DNA of 64,000 bases. Source: Cellulomonas sp. 73-145. Lineage in GTDB: Bacteria; Actinomycetota; Actinomycetes; Actinomycetales; Cellulomonadaceae. The stretch spans positions 62,001 to 126,000 of the forward strand of contig MKTI01000013.1 of the NCBI GenBank assembly GCA_001898185.1, in the 5' to 3' direction. Below are positions 44,205 through 52,906 of the stretch, one piece after another. The position numbers were made by a program, and so were the translations under genes. The notes beneath the pieces are model-generated. The model saw only the letters and a program-made list of their open reading frames with translations, did no database searches and was not told where the DNA came from. Numbering within the stretch: position 1 is the first letter of the stretch; each line of letters opens with the position of its first letter.

Positions 44205-44225
44205 GGGGCCAGTGGTGAGGGCCCC
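44205..44225 (-). promoter_or_regulatory. Small stem-loop in gltA 5' UTR
   Basis: GGGGCC and GGCCCC arms around a nine-base loop, within the roughly 85-base leader expected from the proposed start of transcription. Weak on its own. Confidence 0.3.
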
Positions 44226-44240
44226 GCAGGATGTGGCGTG

Positions 44241-44312
44241 ACAGTACCCGCCGAATTCGTCACACGACCAACGTCCAGCGGACGTTCGTCCCATGTGTGA
44301 CGCGACTCACAC
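44241..44312 (-). promoter_or_regulatory. gltA promoter with CRP/GlxR-type operator
   Basis: GTGTGA-N6-TCACAC at 44295-44312 fits the CRP-family consensus TGTGA-N6-TCACA perfectly, which mycobacterial CRP and corynebacterial GlxR also use. A second inverted repeat, AACGTCC-AGC-GGACGTT, is at 44270-44286. A -10-like TACTGT (gltA strand) is at 44246-44241 with TTGGTC 19 bases upstream. The CRP site would be centred near -70, a class I activation position. Known GlxR control of gltA in Corynebacterium supports the reading. Confidence 0.72.
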
Positions 44313-44318
44313 GGTCCG

Positions 44319-45473
44319 TCATGCCCCTGTCAGACGAGCCGCGGCCTCGCCGATGCGCTCGTCCGACGCCGTCAGAGCGATGCGCACGTGGCCGCTTCCC
44401 GCCGTCCCGTAGAACGCACCGGGCGCCACCAAGATGCCCAGGCCGGCCAGGTCGTCCACGGTCGCCCACGAGTCCTGCCCACCTGCCGCCGGACGGGTCC
44501 ACAGGTACAGACCCGCCGCCGAACGGTCCACCGCGTACCCGGCCTCCTCCAGCGCCGCCCGCAGCACCCGGCGTCGACGTGCGTAGCGAGCGCGTTGCTC
44601 CGCCACGTGCGCGTCGTCGTCCAGCGCCACGGTCATCGCCGCCTGCACCGGCCCGGGCACGATCAGGCCCGCGTGCTTGCGGACCTCCAGCAGCGCCGTC
44701 ACCAGCGCGAGGTCACCGGCGACGAACGCCGCCCGGTAGCCCGCCAGGTTCGACTGCTTGGAGAGCGAGTAGGCGGCCAGCAGACCGGAGTGGTCGCCGT
44801 CGCACACCCGCGGGTCGAGCAGGCTCGGCACACCCTCGGCGTCCCACGGCGCGTCCCACGCCAGCTCGGCATAGCACTCGTCGGACGCGATGACGACCGG
44901 CTTCCCGTGCCGGGCCGACGCCTCCCGTGCGGCCGCCACCACGGCACGCAGCTGGGTGACGCCGAGCACGGAGCCGTCCGGGTTGCCCGGCGAGTTCAGC
45001 CAGACGAGCCGCACTGCGCCCGCACCGTCTGCGGCCAGCCGGGCGGCCGGGTCGGCGCACGGCTCCGGGGTCGCACCGGCCAGCCGGGCCCCGACGTCGT
45101 ACGTCGGGTATGCCACCGCCGGGTGCAGCACCACGTCGCCCGGGCCGAGCCCGAGGAGGGACGGCAGCAGCGCCACCAGCTCCTTGGACCCGACGGTCGG
45201 CAGCACCGCCGCGGGGTCGAGGTGCGGCACGTGCCGACGCCGGGCGAACCACCGCGACACCGTCTCGCGCAGCTCGGTGGTGCCATGGGTCGTCGGGTAC
45301 CCCGGTGAGTCGGCCGCGGCAGCGAGGGCCTCGCGCACGAGGGCCGGCGTCGGGTCGACGGGTGTGCCGACAGACAGGTCGACGATGCCGCCGGGGTGAG
45401 CAGCGGCACGGGCGGCCGCCGGTGCCAGGGTGTCCCAGGGGAAGTCCGGGAGGGTGCCGGTCAGCAGTCCCAC
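44319..45473 (-). CDS. dapC: N-succinyldiaminopimelate aminotransferase
   Basis: 384 residues, fold-type I PLP aminotransferase. The PLP lysine is in YSLSKQSNLAGYR; other segments are NSPGNPDGSVL and ASDECYAEL. Position directly after ferredoxin is the conserved actinobacterial place of DapC. The GTG at 45473 (VGLLTGTLPDFPWDTL) lies eight bases past the fdxA stop; no other start lies between. Confidence 0.9.
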   Translation of the reverse strand: MGLLTGTLPDFPWDTLAPAAARAAAHPGGIVDLSVGTPVDPTPALVREALAAAADSPGYPTTHGTTELRETVSRWFARRRHVPHLDPAAVLPTVGSKELVALLPSLLGLGPGDVVLHPAVAYPTYDVGARLAGATPEPCADPAARLAADGAGAVRLVWLNSPGNPDGSVLGVTQLRAVVAAAREASARHGKPVVIASDECYAELAWDAPWDAEGVPSLLDPRVCDGDHSGLLAAYSLSKQSNLAGYRAAFVAGDLALVTALLEVRKHAGLIVPGPVQAAMTVALDDDAHVAEQRARYARRRRVLRAALEEAGYAVDRSAAGLYLWTRPAAGGQDSWATVDDLAGLGILVAPGAFYGTAGSGHVRIALTASDERIGEAAARLTGA

Positions 45474-45480
45474 GGGGACG

Positions 45481-45807
45481 TCACTCGCCGTTGATGCGCA
45501 GCGGCAGCGTGGCGATGATCGGGTGGTCCTTGTCGATCTGGCCCATCTTGGCGGCACCGCCGGGCGAGCCCAGGTCGTCGAAGAACTCGACGTTGGCCTG
45601 GTAGTACGTGGCCCACTGCTCCGGGACGTCGTCCTCGTAGTAGATCGCCTCGACCGGGCACACCGGCTCGCACGCGCCGCAGTCCACGCACTCGTCGGGG
45701 TGGATGTAGAGCGAACGACGCCCTTCGTAGATGCAGTCGACAGGACACTCGTCGATGCACGCCTTGTCCTTGACGTCGACACAGGGCTCGGCGATGACGT
45801 ACGTCAC
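45481..45807 (-). CDS. fdxA: Seven-iron ferredoxin (3Fe-4S/4Fe-4S)
   Basis: 108 residues. The cluster ligands are CVDVKDKACIDECPVDC near the N-terminus and CVDCGACEPVCPVEA from about residue 40. The C-terminal extension FFDDLGSPGGAAKMGQIDKDH is typical of the FdxA/FdxC subgroup. Small electron carrier, partner unknown. Cotranscribed with dapC. Confidence 0.95.
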   Translation of the reverse strand: MTYVIAEPCVDVKDKACIDECPVDCIYEGRRSLYIHPDECVDCGACEPVCPVEAIYYEDDVPEQWATYYQANVEFFDDLGSPGGAAKMGQIDKDHPIIATLPLRINGE

Positions 45808-45920
45808 GGTGCTCCTCCACGGGTGCGCGACAGGCGGGGTGCCGGCGCCGGATCAGTCGTGCCTAGTATCGCTCACATGCCCCTGCCGGCCGGTCACGGT
45901 CCACATGACGGGGACGCCGC

Positions 45921-46166
45921 GTGACCCGCGACGGCTGGCGGGAGTGGGCTCCGGGCATCCGCGTGGTGGTGCGCCGGCTGCGCGACGACAGCCCCGGGCC
46001 CGGCGAGCCGCGGTACACGGACGTGCTGGGCGACCTGCTGGAGGTCGACGACGAGGGCGTGCTGGTCCGCACCCGCCGCGGTGACGTGCACGTCCCGGCC
46101 CGTGCGATCGCGCTGACCAAGGTGGTGCCGCCCGCACCGCCGCGTCGCCGGCCCCGCTCCCTCTAG
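45921..46166 (+). CDS. Small SH3-like domain protein (N-terminal part of Rv0428c-type acetyltransferases)
   Basis: 81 residues, beginning MTRDGWREWAPGIRVVVRRL and containing TDVLGDLLEVDDEGVLVRTRRGDVHVP. This beta-barrel-like pattern resembles, from memory, the domain preceding the GNAT domain in Rv0428c-like acetyltransferases, but no acetyltransferase follows here. Short beta-strands suggest a small binding module. GTG start; convergent with the VanW gene and divergent from fdxA. Confidence 0.6.
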   Translation: MTRDGWREWAPGIRVVVRRLRDDSPGPGEPRYTDVLGDLLEVDDEGVLVRTRRGDVHVPARAIALTKVVPPAPPRRRPRSL

Positions 46167-46194
46167 CGCCAGGCTGCCGTCCGGGTGTCCGGTG

Positions 46195-48873
46195 TCAGGA
46201 CGTCGGGCTCGGTGAGGCCCCGCTCGGGGCAGGGCCGCAGATGATCGTGTCCTGCGCCTTGTAGGTGGTGGTCCGGGACGTGGACTGCTTCACCTCACCG
46301 TTCAGCGACAGCTGTCGCGTCACGGTCACGGTGAACCCCGGGTTCCCCGCCGACTGGGGCGTGCACGTCGGCGACTGGGAGTAGACGGTCGTCGGGGCGT
46401 GCACGTTGGACCGAGGGCTGGTGGTGGACGTGACGGTCCAGTACTTGGTGCCCCAGATCCGCACGTGCACCTGGTTGTCCGCCACCCAGGCCTGGATGAG
46501 GGCGCCGTACGGCGTGTTGTTCTTCCACTTCATGTCGAGCGTCGGCACGAAGATCGTCGCCTCGCGACCCTCCGGGTACCGCGTGAACCACTCCGAGTGC
46601 GGGGTGTGCGCCACGTCCTCGAACCCCGCGAAGAAGGCGGCGTTGTAGGTGGTCGTCGAGATCTGCGACAAGCCACCGCCCAGGGCCTGGACGTGGTCGC
46701 CGTCGACGATCGCGCCGGCGTCGATGTAGCCGTGCGCGGCGTCGATGGGGCTCAGCGCGGTCCCGAGGCTGAACGTGTCGCCGGGCCGCACCAGGACGCC
46801 GTTGATCTTGCTCGCGCCGACGGTGATGTTCACCGTGCGGTGGGGCTCGCTGGTCAGCGGCGTCGCGAACTCGGAGACGATCTCCTTGATGCCGAGGGCC
46901 TGCAGCGCCGCCGTGCTCTGCGCCGGGTCCGACGGCACCAGCGACACGGTGGCGGTGCGCTGGGTCGGGGACGACGCAGCCGTGGCGACCGCCGCCGCGA
47001 GGGCGTTGGGGTCGATCGTCGTGCCGGGCGTCCCCGGGACGAGCACGGGGGCGTCGTTCTGGAAGTCGAAGCGCGCGTCCGACGCCGGCGTCACCAGCCC
47101 CGGCGTCTGCGCCAGCACCGCGGCCACCAGGGCGGGGCCGTTGAGCTGCAGCACCAGCTTGCCGTCCTGGGCGACGAAGGACGCGTTGGCGACCAGGGTG
47201 CTCGCGGGCAGGCTGACCGTCCGGTCCGCGACGGTCACCGTCACGGGTGCACCGGCGACACGCTGCGCGACCTCGGTGAGCGCCGCGTCCGTCTCGGCCT
47301 GGGTGATGTCCGGTGCGACCGACCTGGTCGGCAGCACGAGAGGTCGTGCGCCGACGAGCCAGCCGTCCTGGATCGTCTTCTCGGCGCCCGGGACGTCCAG
47401 GTCGGTGCCGTCCTGCGCCGGGGTGGCGTGGGCGGTGCCGTCGGCGAAGACGATCGAACCGTTGACGGGAGCGACCTGCAGGGAGTCGGCCAGCTGCTGG
47501 ACCGCCGAGTGCAGGGCGCTCGCGTCGACCGCGGTGACGGCGGGCTGGGCGCCCACCCCGACCACCTGGTTCCAGAGGCGGACCGGCTGCAGCAGGTCGA
47601 CGCCGACCAGCCGCCGGACCGTCGCTGCGGCGTCGAACGTCAGACCCGCGCGTGCAGGGTCCAGCTGCGACTGCTGGCTCCCCGCCGCGACAGCCAGTGC
47701 GCCGCTGGTCGCCGGGCCGAGGCGGCCCGTGAGCCGGTCCACCGCCGCGGTCTCGGTCAGGCCGCCGATGTCCACCCCGGCGACCGTGGCCCCGCGCGGC
47801 ACCCGGTGGCCGAGCGCGTAGCAGGCACCGGCGTACGCACCGACGAGCACGACGACGATGCCGAGCACGACGGCCAGCTGGCGCGGCCAGCGACGGCGGC
47901 CGTCGTCCGGCTCGAAGTCGTCGAGCACGGAGGTCTCTCGGTTCACGACCGGGACCGCGCCGGCCCGGACGTGCGGGGACGACGAGCCGCCGGCCGCGGT
48001 CGCCGGGAAGGCGCTGGTCCGCGAGGGGGTCGCCGTGGCAGCCGTGGGCTCCGCGGGGACGGCCGGGGTCACGACGGTCGGCTCGGCGGCGGTCACGGGG
48101 GCCGCCGGCGCGTCGACAGGCGGATCGACGGCGACCGGCGAGCCACCGCCGGAGGCTGTCTCGACCGTCGATGCGCGGGGGCCGGTGACCGGCTCAGGAG
48201 TGCCGTCGGCAACCGGGGCGTCCTGGGCAACCGGCCCGTCGGCGGCAACCGGGGCGTCGGGGGCGTCCGAGGCGCGGGGGGCAACCGGGGCGTCGGGGGC
48301 GTCCGAGGCGCGGGGGGCAACCGGGGCGTCGGGGGCAACCGCGGCGTCAGGGGCGATCGGCGCGTCGGCGGCAACCGGGGCGTCAGGGGCGAGAGGGCCG
48401 TCAGGCGTGTTCGGCGGGACCGCCGGGGCGTCCGCGCCGTCGACCGCCTGCGCGGGCTCCGTCGCGCTCCGGGTCTCCGCCGCGGTGCCGGCCTGCTCGA
48501 TGTCGCTGCCGGTTACGGGCTCGTCGCCGGTCACCGTCTCGCCGCCGGTCACCGTCTGGGCGGGTGCCACGTTCGCAGCGGGGGCCACCGTCTCGGCCGG
48601 CGCCGATCCGGGGATCCGGTCGAGTGGTTCGGTCTCCTCGACGACGTCCGGCGCCTCCGGGGCGTCCTCCGGCGCCTGCTCCGAGGCCTCAGCGACCGGG
48701 GTCGCCTCCGCCTCGTCCCGCGGCGTGCTCGGGCCGTCGCCACCCTGGTGCGCCGAGGGGATGTGGTGCAGCCGGCTGATGTCGGACCAGGTGGGCCAGC
48801 GGGTGCCGTCACCGTCACCGCCCGGCGTGGGATCGGCGACCGGTACGGAGTCGCTGTCGGTCCCGTTCGTCAT
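46195..48873 (-). CDS. VanW-family protein with long disordered N-terminus
   Basis: 892 residues. The first about 330 residues are rich in Ala, Pro, Val, Asp and Thr and face the cytosol; a membrane helix lies near 336-356 (LAVVLGIVVVLVGAYAGACYAL). Then follow two PG-binding-4-like domains and the VanW domain with VLVRPGDTFSLG and GGGLSQISTTTYNAAFFAG near residue 731. VanW proteins are wall-associated and of unclear role, found near glycopeptide resistance genes elsewhere. Here no resistance genes are nearby. ATG at 48873 with AGGGGGAG upstream. Confidence 0.88.
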   Translation of the reverse strand: MTNGTDSDSVPVADPTPGGDGDGTRWPTWSDISRLHHIPSAHQGGDGPSTPRDEAEATPVAEASEQAPEDAPEAPDVVEETEPLDRIPGSAPAETVAPAANVAPAQTVTGGETVTGDEPVTGSDIEQAGTAAETRSATEPAQAVDGADAPAVPPNTPDGPLAPDAPVAADAPIAPDAAVAPDAPVAPRASDAPDAPVAPRASDAPDAPVAADGPVAQDAPVADGTPEPVTGPRASTVETASGGGSPVAVDPPVDAPAAPVTAAEPTVVTPAVPAEPTAATATPSRTSAFPATAAGGSSSPHVRAGAVPVVNRETSVLDDFEPDDGRRRWPRQLAVVLGIVVVLVGAYAGACYALGHRVPRGATVAGVDIGGLTETAAVDRLTGRLGPATSGALAVAAGSQQSQLDPARAGLTFDAAATVRRLVGVDLLQPVRLWNQVVGVGAQPAVTAVDASALHSAVQQLADSLQVAPVNGSIVFADGTAHATPAQDGTDLDVPGAEKTIQDGWLVGARPLVLPTRSVAPDITQAETDAALTEVAQRVAGAPVTVTVADRTVSLPASTLVANASFVAQDGKLVLQLNGPALVAAVLAQTPGLVTPASDARFDFQNDAPVLVPGTPGTTIDPNALAAAVATAASSPTQRTATVSLVPSDPAQSTAALQALGIKEIVSEFATPLTSEPHRTVNITVGASKINGVLVRPGDTFSLGTALSPIDAAHGYIDAGAIVDGDHVQALGGGLSQISTTTYNAAFFAGFEDVAHTPHSEWFTRYPEGREATIFVPTLDMKWKNNTPYGALIQAWVADNQVHVRIWGTKYWTVTSTTSPRSNVHAPTTVYSQSPTCTPQSAGNPGFTVTVTRQLSLNGEVKQSTSRTTTYKAQDTIICGPAPSGASPSPTS
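48245..48335. repeat. 36-base tandem repeat inside the VanW gene
   Basis: Two identical 36-base units (48245-48280 and 48281-48316) followed by a 19-base partial third. Each encodes a 12-residue Ala/Pro/Asp unit (such as APRASDAPDAPV) in the disordered N-terminus. Diverged copies flank this core. Copy number is likely to vary between strains by slippage. Confidence 0.88.
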
Positions 48874-48915
48874 GCACTCCCCCTGGGTGGCGGGGCTGCT
48901 CTCCCGCGTCGCGCG

Positions 48916-48921
48916 ATTCTA
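48916..48921 (-). promoter_or_regulatory. Candidate -10 box of the VanW gene
   Basis: TAGAAT on the gene strand, about 42 bases before the ATG. No matching -35 box is evident. The same hexamer in a similar GTAGAATCG setting precedes typA. Confidence 0.45.
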
Positions 48922-49008
48922 CGGCGGCAGGGGTCGGCGGCCGGGGAGGTGGCCGTCGGCCGGCCACTCGACAGCCACGTGCAGGCGCTGACGCACTCGC
49001 TGCGCGGC

Positions 49009-49509
49009 TCAGCGGACCGGTCGGAGCCGCCCCCGCAGGTGCACCAGCGAACCGGATTCGGCGTCCCCCTGGACCGCGTCGAGCACGCCGCCCACGACGA
49101 TCCGGTGGTCACCGGACTCGTAAGCCGCGACCGTCTCGCAGTCGAACCAGGCGGCGGCGCCGTCCACGCGAGCGCCGCCCGTCAGCGCCGAGACCGTGTG
49201 CGGCACGCGGAGCAGCTGGTCGACGACGGGCCGGCCGTAGGACGCCAGCCAGTCCGCGACCGGGCCCTGGTCGTCCGCCAGGACGCTGAGCGTCCACCGC
49301 GCGGTCTCCTCGAGCGCTTCCGCCAGCCGGGAGTCGGCGTGCACGCAGAACAGGAGCTGCGGGGGCCGCAACGAGACCGACGCCACGGAGCTGACGGTCG
49401 TGGCGTGCACCGACCCACGCCACGCGACCGTGACCACGCACACGCCACCGGGGAGCCGGGCCGCGGCCGCCCGGTACGCGTCCACCTGCTGCTCGTCGGC
49501 GGCGGTCAC
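49009..49509 (-). CDS. Flavin reductase family protein (HpaC-like)
   Basis: 166 residues, FMN-binding split-barrel fold of flavin:NAD(P)H reductases. ARLPGGVCVVTV at the N-terminus, ATTVSSVASVSLRPPQLLFCV and the closing HRIVVGGVLDAVQ segment match the family. Supplies reduced flavin to a monooxygenase, but none is adjacent. GTG at 49509 overlaps the upstream DUF6113-like gene by four bases; last gene of the typA operon. Confidence 0.83.
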   Translation of the reverse strand: MTAADEQQVDAYRAAAARLPGGVCVVTVAWRGSVHATTVSSVASVSLRPPQLLFCVHADSRLAEALEETARWTLSVLADDQGPVADWLASYGRPVVDQLLRVPHTVSALTGGARVDGAAAWFDCETVAAYESGDHRIVVGGVLDAVQGDAESGSLVHLRGRLRPVR

Positions 49510-49862
49510 GGGCGGTCGACGAACAGCCGGCGCGGCAGCAGCGCCACCGCCACCGTGACCACCAGCGACCCGATCACCCACACCAGCCCCAGCACCCCGG
49601 CCGGCACCAGCACGTCCCCGCCCGGTCCCCGCTGCGCGAGCACCTGCACCGCCAGGAACAGACCGCCGAGGAAGCCGACCCAGGTGACCCAGCCGGACCA
49701 CGCGCGCGCGGTGACGGCGGCGCTGAGGACGAGGACGAGCGCCCCGACCATCCCCCACGGCTGGTAGGCGCGGTGCACGACGGTGCCGACCGTGCCGACC
49801 AGCACACCGAGCAGCAGAGCACCCGCGGCACGACCGGCCGCGGCGGCTGTCAGGGGTTGCAC
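49506..49862 (-). CDS. DUF6113-like membrane protein
   Basis: 118 residues with four hydrophobic segments and little else; begins MQPLTAAAAGRAAGALLLG and ends LLPRRLFVDRP. The position immediately after mshB is where actinobacteria usually carry a small DUF6113 membrane gene. Function unknown. Confidence 0.7.
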   Translation of the reverse strand: MQPLTAAAAGRAAGALLLGVLVGTVGTVVHRAYQPWGMVGALVLVLSAAVTARAWSGWVTWVGFLGGLFLAVQVLAQRGPGGDVLVPAGVLGLVWVIGSLVVTVAVALLPRRLFVDRP

Positions 49863-49871
49863 CGGGTCAGG

Positions 49872-50849
49872 CTACCGGCGCGTGCTGGGCGCGCCGTCCG
49901 AGCCCGTCCGGCGCCGGCGGACGGGCGCCGGCCACTCGACGGCGCCGGGGTCGCCGCCGGCCACCTCGTAGCCCTCGTGGGGCAGGAGCGGCTGCAGGAT
50001 GCGGTTGCTCAGGGCGAACGCACCGACGAGCCGAGGGTCGCCGTCGATCGGCGTCACGGCCTGCACCTGCGTGGCATGCGCGCGCAGCGCGCCCACCACC
50101 TGGTCACGGACGGGGCGCACGTCCACCGCCAGGTGCACCGCGTCGTCGGTCACGACGAGCGCGGCGGTCTCCCCCGCGGGGTCCGTCAGCGTCAGCCCGT
50201 CCGACGAGGGCCCGTGCACCTCGAGCGCCGCCGCGGCGGCGGCCGTCTCGGTCCGCCCCGCGCGTCGCCAGAGCACCACGGGAGACCAGGCCGGTCCCGT
50301 CGCGAGCTCCAGCGCGCGCATGGTCACCTGGTGCGCGCGGACATGGTCCGGGTGGCCGTAGCCGCCCTCCGGGTCGTACGTCGCGACCACGTCCGGACGG
50401 CGCCGACGCAGCAGCCCGGCCAGCCGCTCGGCCGCCTCGTCGAGCGGGACGCCGACGAAGGCCCCCGCGGGCACCTCCGGGCCCAGCCCCGCGCGGGCCG
50501 ACCCGGTCCACACCATGCCCGAGTCCTCGTACCGCCTCGGGGACACCGGGGCCAGCCGGTCGAGGAACGCCTGGTCGGCGACGCCGAGGGCGGCCAGTGC
50601 CGCCGCCAGCTCCGTCTCCCGATGGGCGGCCAGCGCGGGCCCGTCGCCCTCGAGGTGCGCCAGGCGCTCGCCGATCACCTCGCCACGTTCACCGCGGGTC
50701 GCGGTCACCACGGTGACCGGCCGACCGGCGCCGGCGAACGCCGCGAGCAGCGCTCCGGTCGCCAGCGTCTCGTCGTCCGGGTGCGCGTGCACCGCGACCA
50801 GGCCGCCGGTCACGTCCTTGCTCGACGCGACCGCGCCCGGCGGCGTCAC
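49872..50849 (-). CDS. mshB: N-acetyl-GlcN-inositol deacetylase of mycothiol synthesis
   Basis: 325 residues, LmbE/PIG-L zinc deacetylase family. The zinc and catalytic motif is HAHPDDETLATG near residue 22, with a second zinc motif HPDHVRAHQ. Removes acetyl from GlcNAc-inositol in mycothiol synthesis. Mca amidases share the fold, but the typA-mshB-DUF6113 order supports MshB. The GTG at 50849 overlaps the typA stop by four bases (GTGA). Confidence 0.85.
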   Translation of the reverse strand: MTPPGAVASSKDVTGGLVAVHAHPDDETLATGALLAAFAGAGRPVTVVTATRGERGEVIGERLAHLEGDGPALAAHRETELAAALAALGVADQAFLDRLAPVSPRRYEDSGMVWTGSARAGLGPEVPAGAFVGVPLDEAAERLAGLLRRRRPDVVATYDPEGGYGHPDHVRAHQVTMRALELATGPAWSPVVLWRRAGRTETAAAAAALEVHGPSSDGLTLTDPAGETAALVVTDDAVHLAVDVRPVRDQVVGALRAHATQVQAVTPIDGDPRLVGAFALSNRILQPLLPHEGYEVAGGDPGAVEWPAPVRRRRTGSDGAPSTRR

Positions 50850-52768
50850 GACCGGGCGGCGGCCTTGGCCCGGGCCGTCATGCGCGCGCGCTCGGTCTGG
50901 TCGAGCTCGACCTTGCGCAGCCGCACCACCTCGGGCGTCACCTCGACGCACTCGTCCTCGCGCGCGAACTCGAGGGACTCCTCGAGCGTCAGCTTGCGCG
51001 GCGGCACGAGCGTCTCGAAGACGTCAGCCGTGGAGGAGCGCATGTTGGTGAGCTTCTTCTCCTTGGTGATGTTGACGTCCATGTCCTCGTTGCGCGGGTT
51101 CTCGCCGACGATCATGCCCTCGTAGACCTCCTGCGTCGGGTCCACGAAGAAGGTGCCGCGGTCCTGCAGGTTGGTCATGGCGTACGGCGTGGCGACGCCC
51201 GCGCGGTCGGCGACCAGCGAACCCGTCGAGCGGGACTCGATGGTGCCGGCCCACGGCTCGTAGCCCTCCGCGATGGAGGACGCGATACCGGTGCCGCGCG
51301 TGTCGGTGAGGAACCGGGTGCGGAAGCCGATCAGCCCGCGGGCCGGCACCAGGAACTCCATGCGCACCCAGCCCGTGCCGTGGTTCGACATCGTCTGCAT
51401 GCGGCCGCGGCGCTGCGCCATCAGCTGCGTGACGGCGCCGAGGAACTCCTCCGGCACGTCGATGGTCATGCGCTCGGTCGGCTCCCAGGTGTGGCCGTCG
51501 ATCTGCTTGGTGACGACCTGCGGCTTGCCGACGGTCAGCTCGAAGCCCTCGCGCCGCATCTGCTCGACCAGGATCGCCAGCGCCAGCTCACCGCGGCCCT
51601 GCACCTCCCACGCGTCCGGCCGGCTGGTGGGCAGCACGCGCAGCGACACGTTGCCGACGAGCTCGCGGTCCAGACGGTCCTTGACCTGGCGGGCGGTCAC
51701 CTTGTGGCCCTTGCCGCCCTTGCCGGCGAGCGGGGACGTGTTGATCCCGATGGTGACGGAGATCGCCGGATCGTCCACGGTGATCAGCGGCAGCGGCCGC
51801 GGGTCGTCCGGGTCGGTCAGCGTCTCGCCGATGGTGATGTCCTCGATGCCGGCCACCGCGACGATGTCGCCCGGACGGGCCTCCTCGGTGGGGACCCGCT
51901 CGAGGGCCTTCGTCTCGAGCAGCTCGGTCACCTTGACGTTCTGGATGCTGCCGTCGTGACGGGCCCAGGCGACGGTCTGCCCCTTGCGCAGCGTGCCGTT
52001 GAAGATGCGCAGCAGCGCGAGGCGGCCGAGGAAGGGCGACGCGTCGAGGTTGGTGACGTGCGCCTGCAGCGGTGCGTCCTCGTCGTACGTCGGGGCCGGG
52101 ATCTTCTCGACGATGGTGGCGAACAGCGGCTCGAGGTCCTCGTTGTCCGGCAGCCCACCGTCGGCCGGCTGCTCCAGCGACGCACGCCCCGCCTTGGCCG
52201 CCGCGTACACGACGGGCACGTCGAGGATCGAGTCGAGGTCGAGGTCTGGCACGTCGTCGTGCAGGTCGGAGGCGAGGCCGAGCAGCAGGTCCGTGGTCTC
52301 GGAGACGACCTCGCTGATGCGGGCGTCGGGCCGGTCCACCTTGTTCACGACGAGGATCACCGGCAGCTTCGCCGCGAGGGCCTTGCGCAGCACGAAGCGG
52401 GTCTGCGGGAGCGGGCCCTCGCTGGCGTCCACCAGCAGCACCACGCCGTCGACCATCGACAGGCCGCGCTCGACCTCGCCACCGAAGTCGGCGTGGCCCG
52501 GGGTGTCGATCACGTTGATCGTGATGCCGTCGGGCTGGCCCGCCTGCGCCGCCGCGGGGCCGGAGTACCGGACCGCGGTGTTCTTGGCGAGGATCGTGAT
52601 GCCCTTCTCGCGCTCCAGCTCACCGGAGTCCATCGCGCGCCGCTCGACGTGCTCGTGGGCGCCGAACGCCCCGGTCTGCCACAGCATGGCGTCGACCAGG
52701 GTGGTCTTGCCGTGGTCGACGTGCGCGACGATCGCGACGTTGCGCAGGTCCGGACGCACGGCGGGCAT
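50846..52768 (-). CDS. typA: Ribosome-associated GTPase TypA/BipA
   Basis: 640 residues, translational GTPase. G motifs: AHVDHGKTT, GITI, DTPGHADF, NKVDRPDA, followed by EF-G-like domains and a BipA-specific C-terminus (GRMQTMSNHGTGWVRMEF). Acts on the ribosome in stress and assembly. ATG at 52768 gives MPAVRPDLRNVAIVAHVDHGKTT; a GTG farther upstream (52807) is possible but lies close to the proposed -10 (TAGAAT, 52826-52831). Confidence 0.95.
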   Translation of the reverse strand: MPAVRPDLRNVAIVAHVDHGKTTLVDAMLWQTGAFGAHEHVERRAMDSGELEREKGITILAKNTAVRYSGPAAAQAGQPDGITINVIDTPGHADFGGEVERGLSMVDGVVLLVDASEGPLPQTRFVLRKALAAKLPVILVVNKVDRPDARISEVVSETTDLLLGLASDLHDDVPDLDLDSILDVPVVYAAAKAGRASLEQPADGGLPDNEDLEPLFATIVEKIPAPTYDEDAPLQAHVTNLDASPFLGRLALLRIFNGTLRKGQTVAWARHDGSIQNVKVTELLETKALERVPTEEARPGDIVAVAGIEDITIGETLTDPDDPRPLPLITVDDPAISVTIGINTSPLAGKGGKGHKVTARQVKDRLDRELVGNVSLRVLPTSRPDAWEVQGRGELALAILVEQMRREGFELTVGKPQVVTKQIDGHTWEPTERMTIDVPEEFLGAVTQLMAQRRGRMQTMSNHGTGWVRMEFLVPARGLIGFRTRFLTDTRGTGIASSIAEGYEPWAGTIESRSTGSLVADRAGVATPYAMTNLQDRGTFFVDPTQEVYEGMIVGENPRNEDMDVNITKEKKLTNMRSSTADVFETLVPPRKLTLEESLEFAREDECVEVTPEVVRLRKVELDQTERARMTARAKAAARS

Positions 52769-52825
52769 ACGAGACTCATCTCTGTTCGAGGGTGGGGAGC
52801 GCGCCACGACGGCGGGCGCCCGACG

Positions 52826-52831
52826 ATTCTA
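52826..52831 (-). promoter_or_regulatory. Candidate -10 box of typA
   Basis: TAGAAT on the typA strand about 57 bases before the start codon, in a GCGTAGAATCG context like that before the VanW gene. No clear -35. Confidence 0.45.
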
Positions 52832-52847
52832 CGCGGTCCGCGCCGCG

Positions 52848-52875
52848 GGCCCCGGGTCGGCCCCCGACCGGGGCC
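52848..52875 (-). terminator. Hairpin downstream of LpqW-like gene
   Basis: GGCCCC-G-GGTCGG pairs with CCGACC-GGGGCC around a three-base loop with one bulged G, about 30 bases past the lipoprotein stop. It should end the long dipeptide transporter transcript before typA. Confidence 0.65.
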
Positions 52876-52906
52876 GGCGGCTGCGCCTCCCGGGGAGGGG
52901 AAGGCC

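Noticed and set aside
48245..48335. Possible CRISPR-like repeats
   Set aside because: The 36-base units are directly adjacent with no spacers and are in frame inside a coding sequence.
46399..49767. A 1122-codon plus-strand frame opposite the VanW gene
   Set aside because: It is a shadow of the repeat-rich VanW frame; Gly/Arg-rich composition and no start context.
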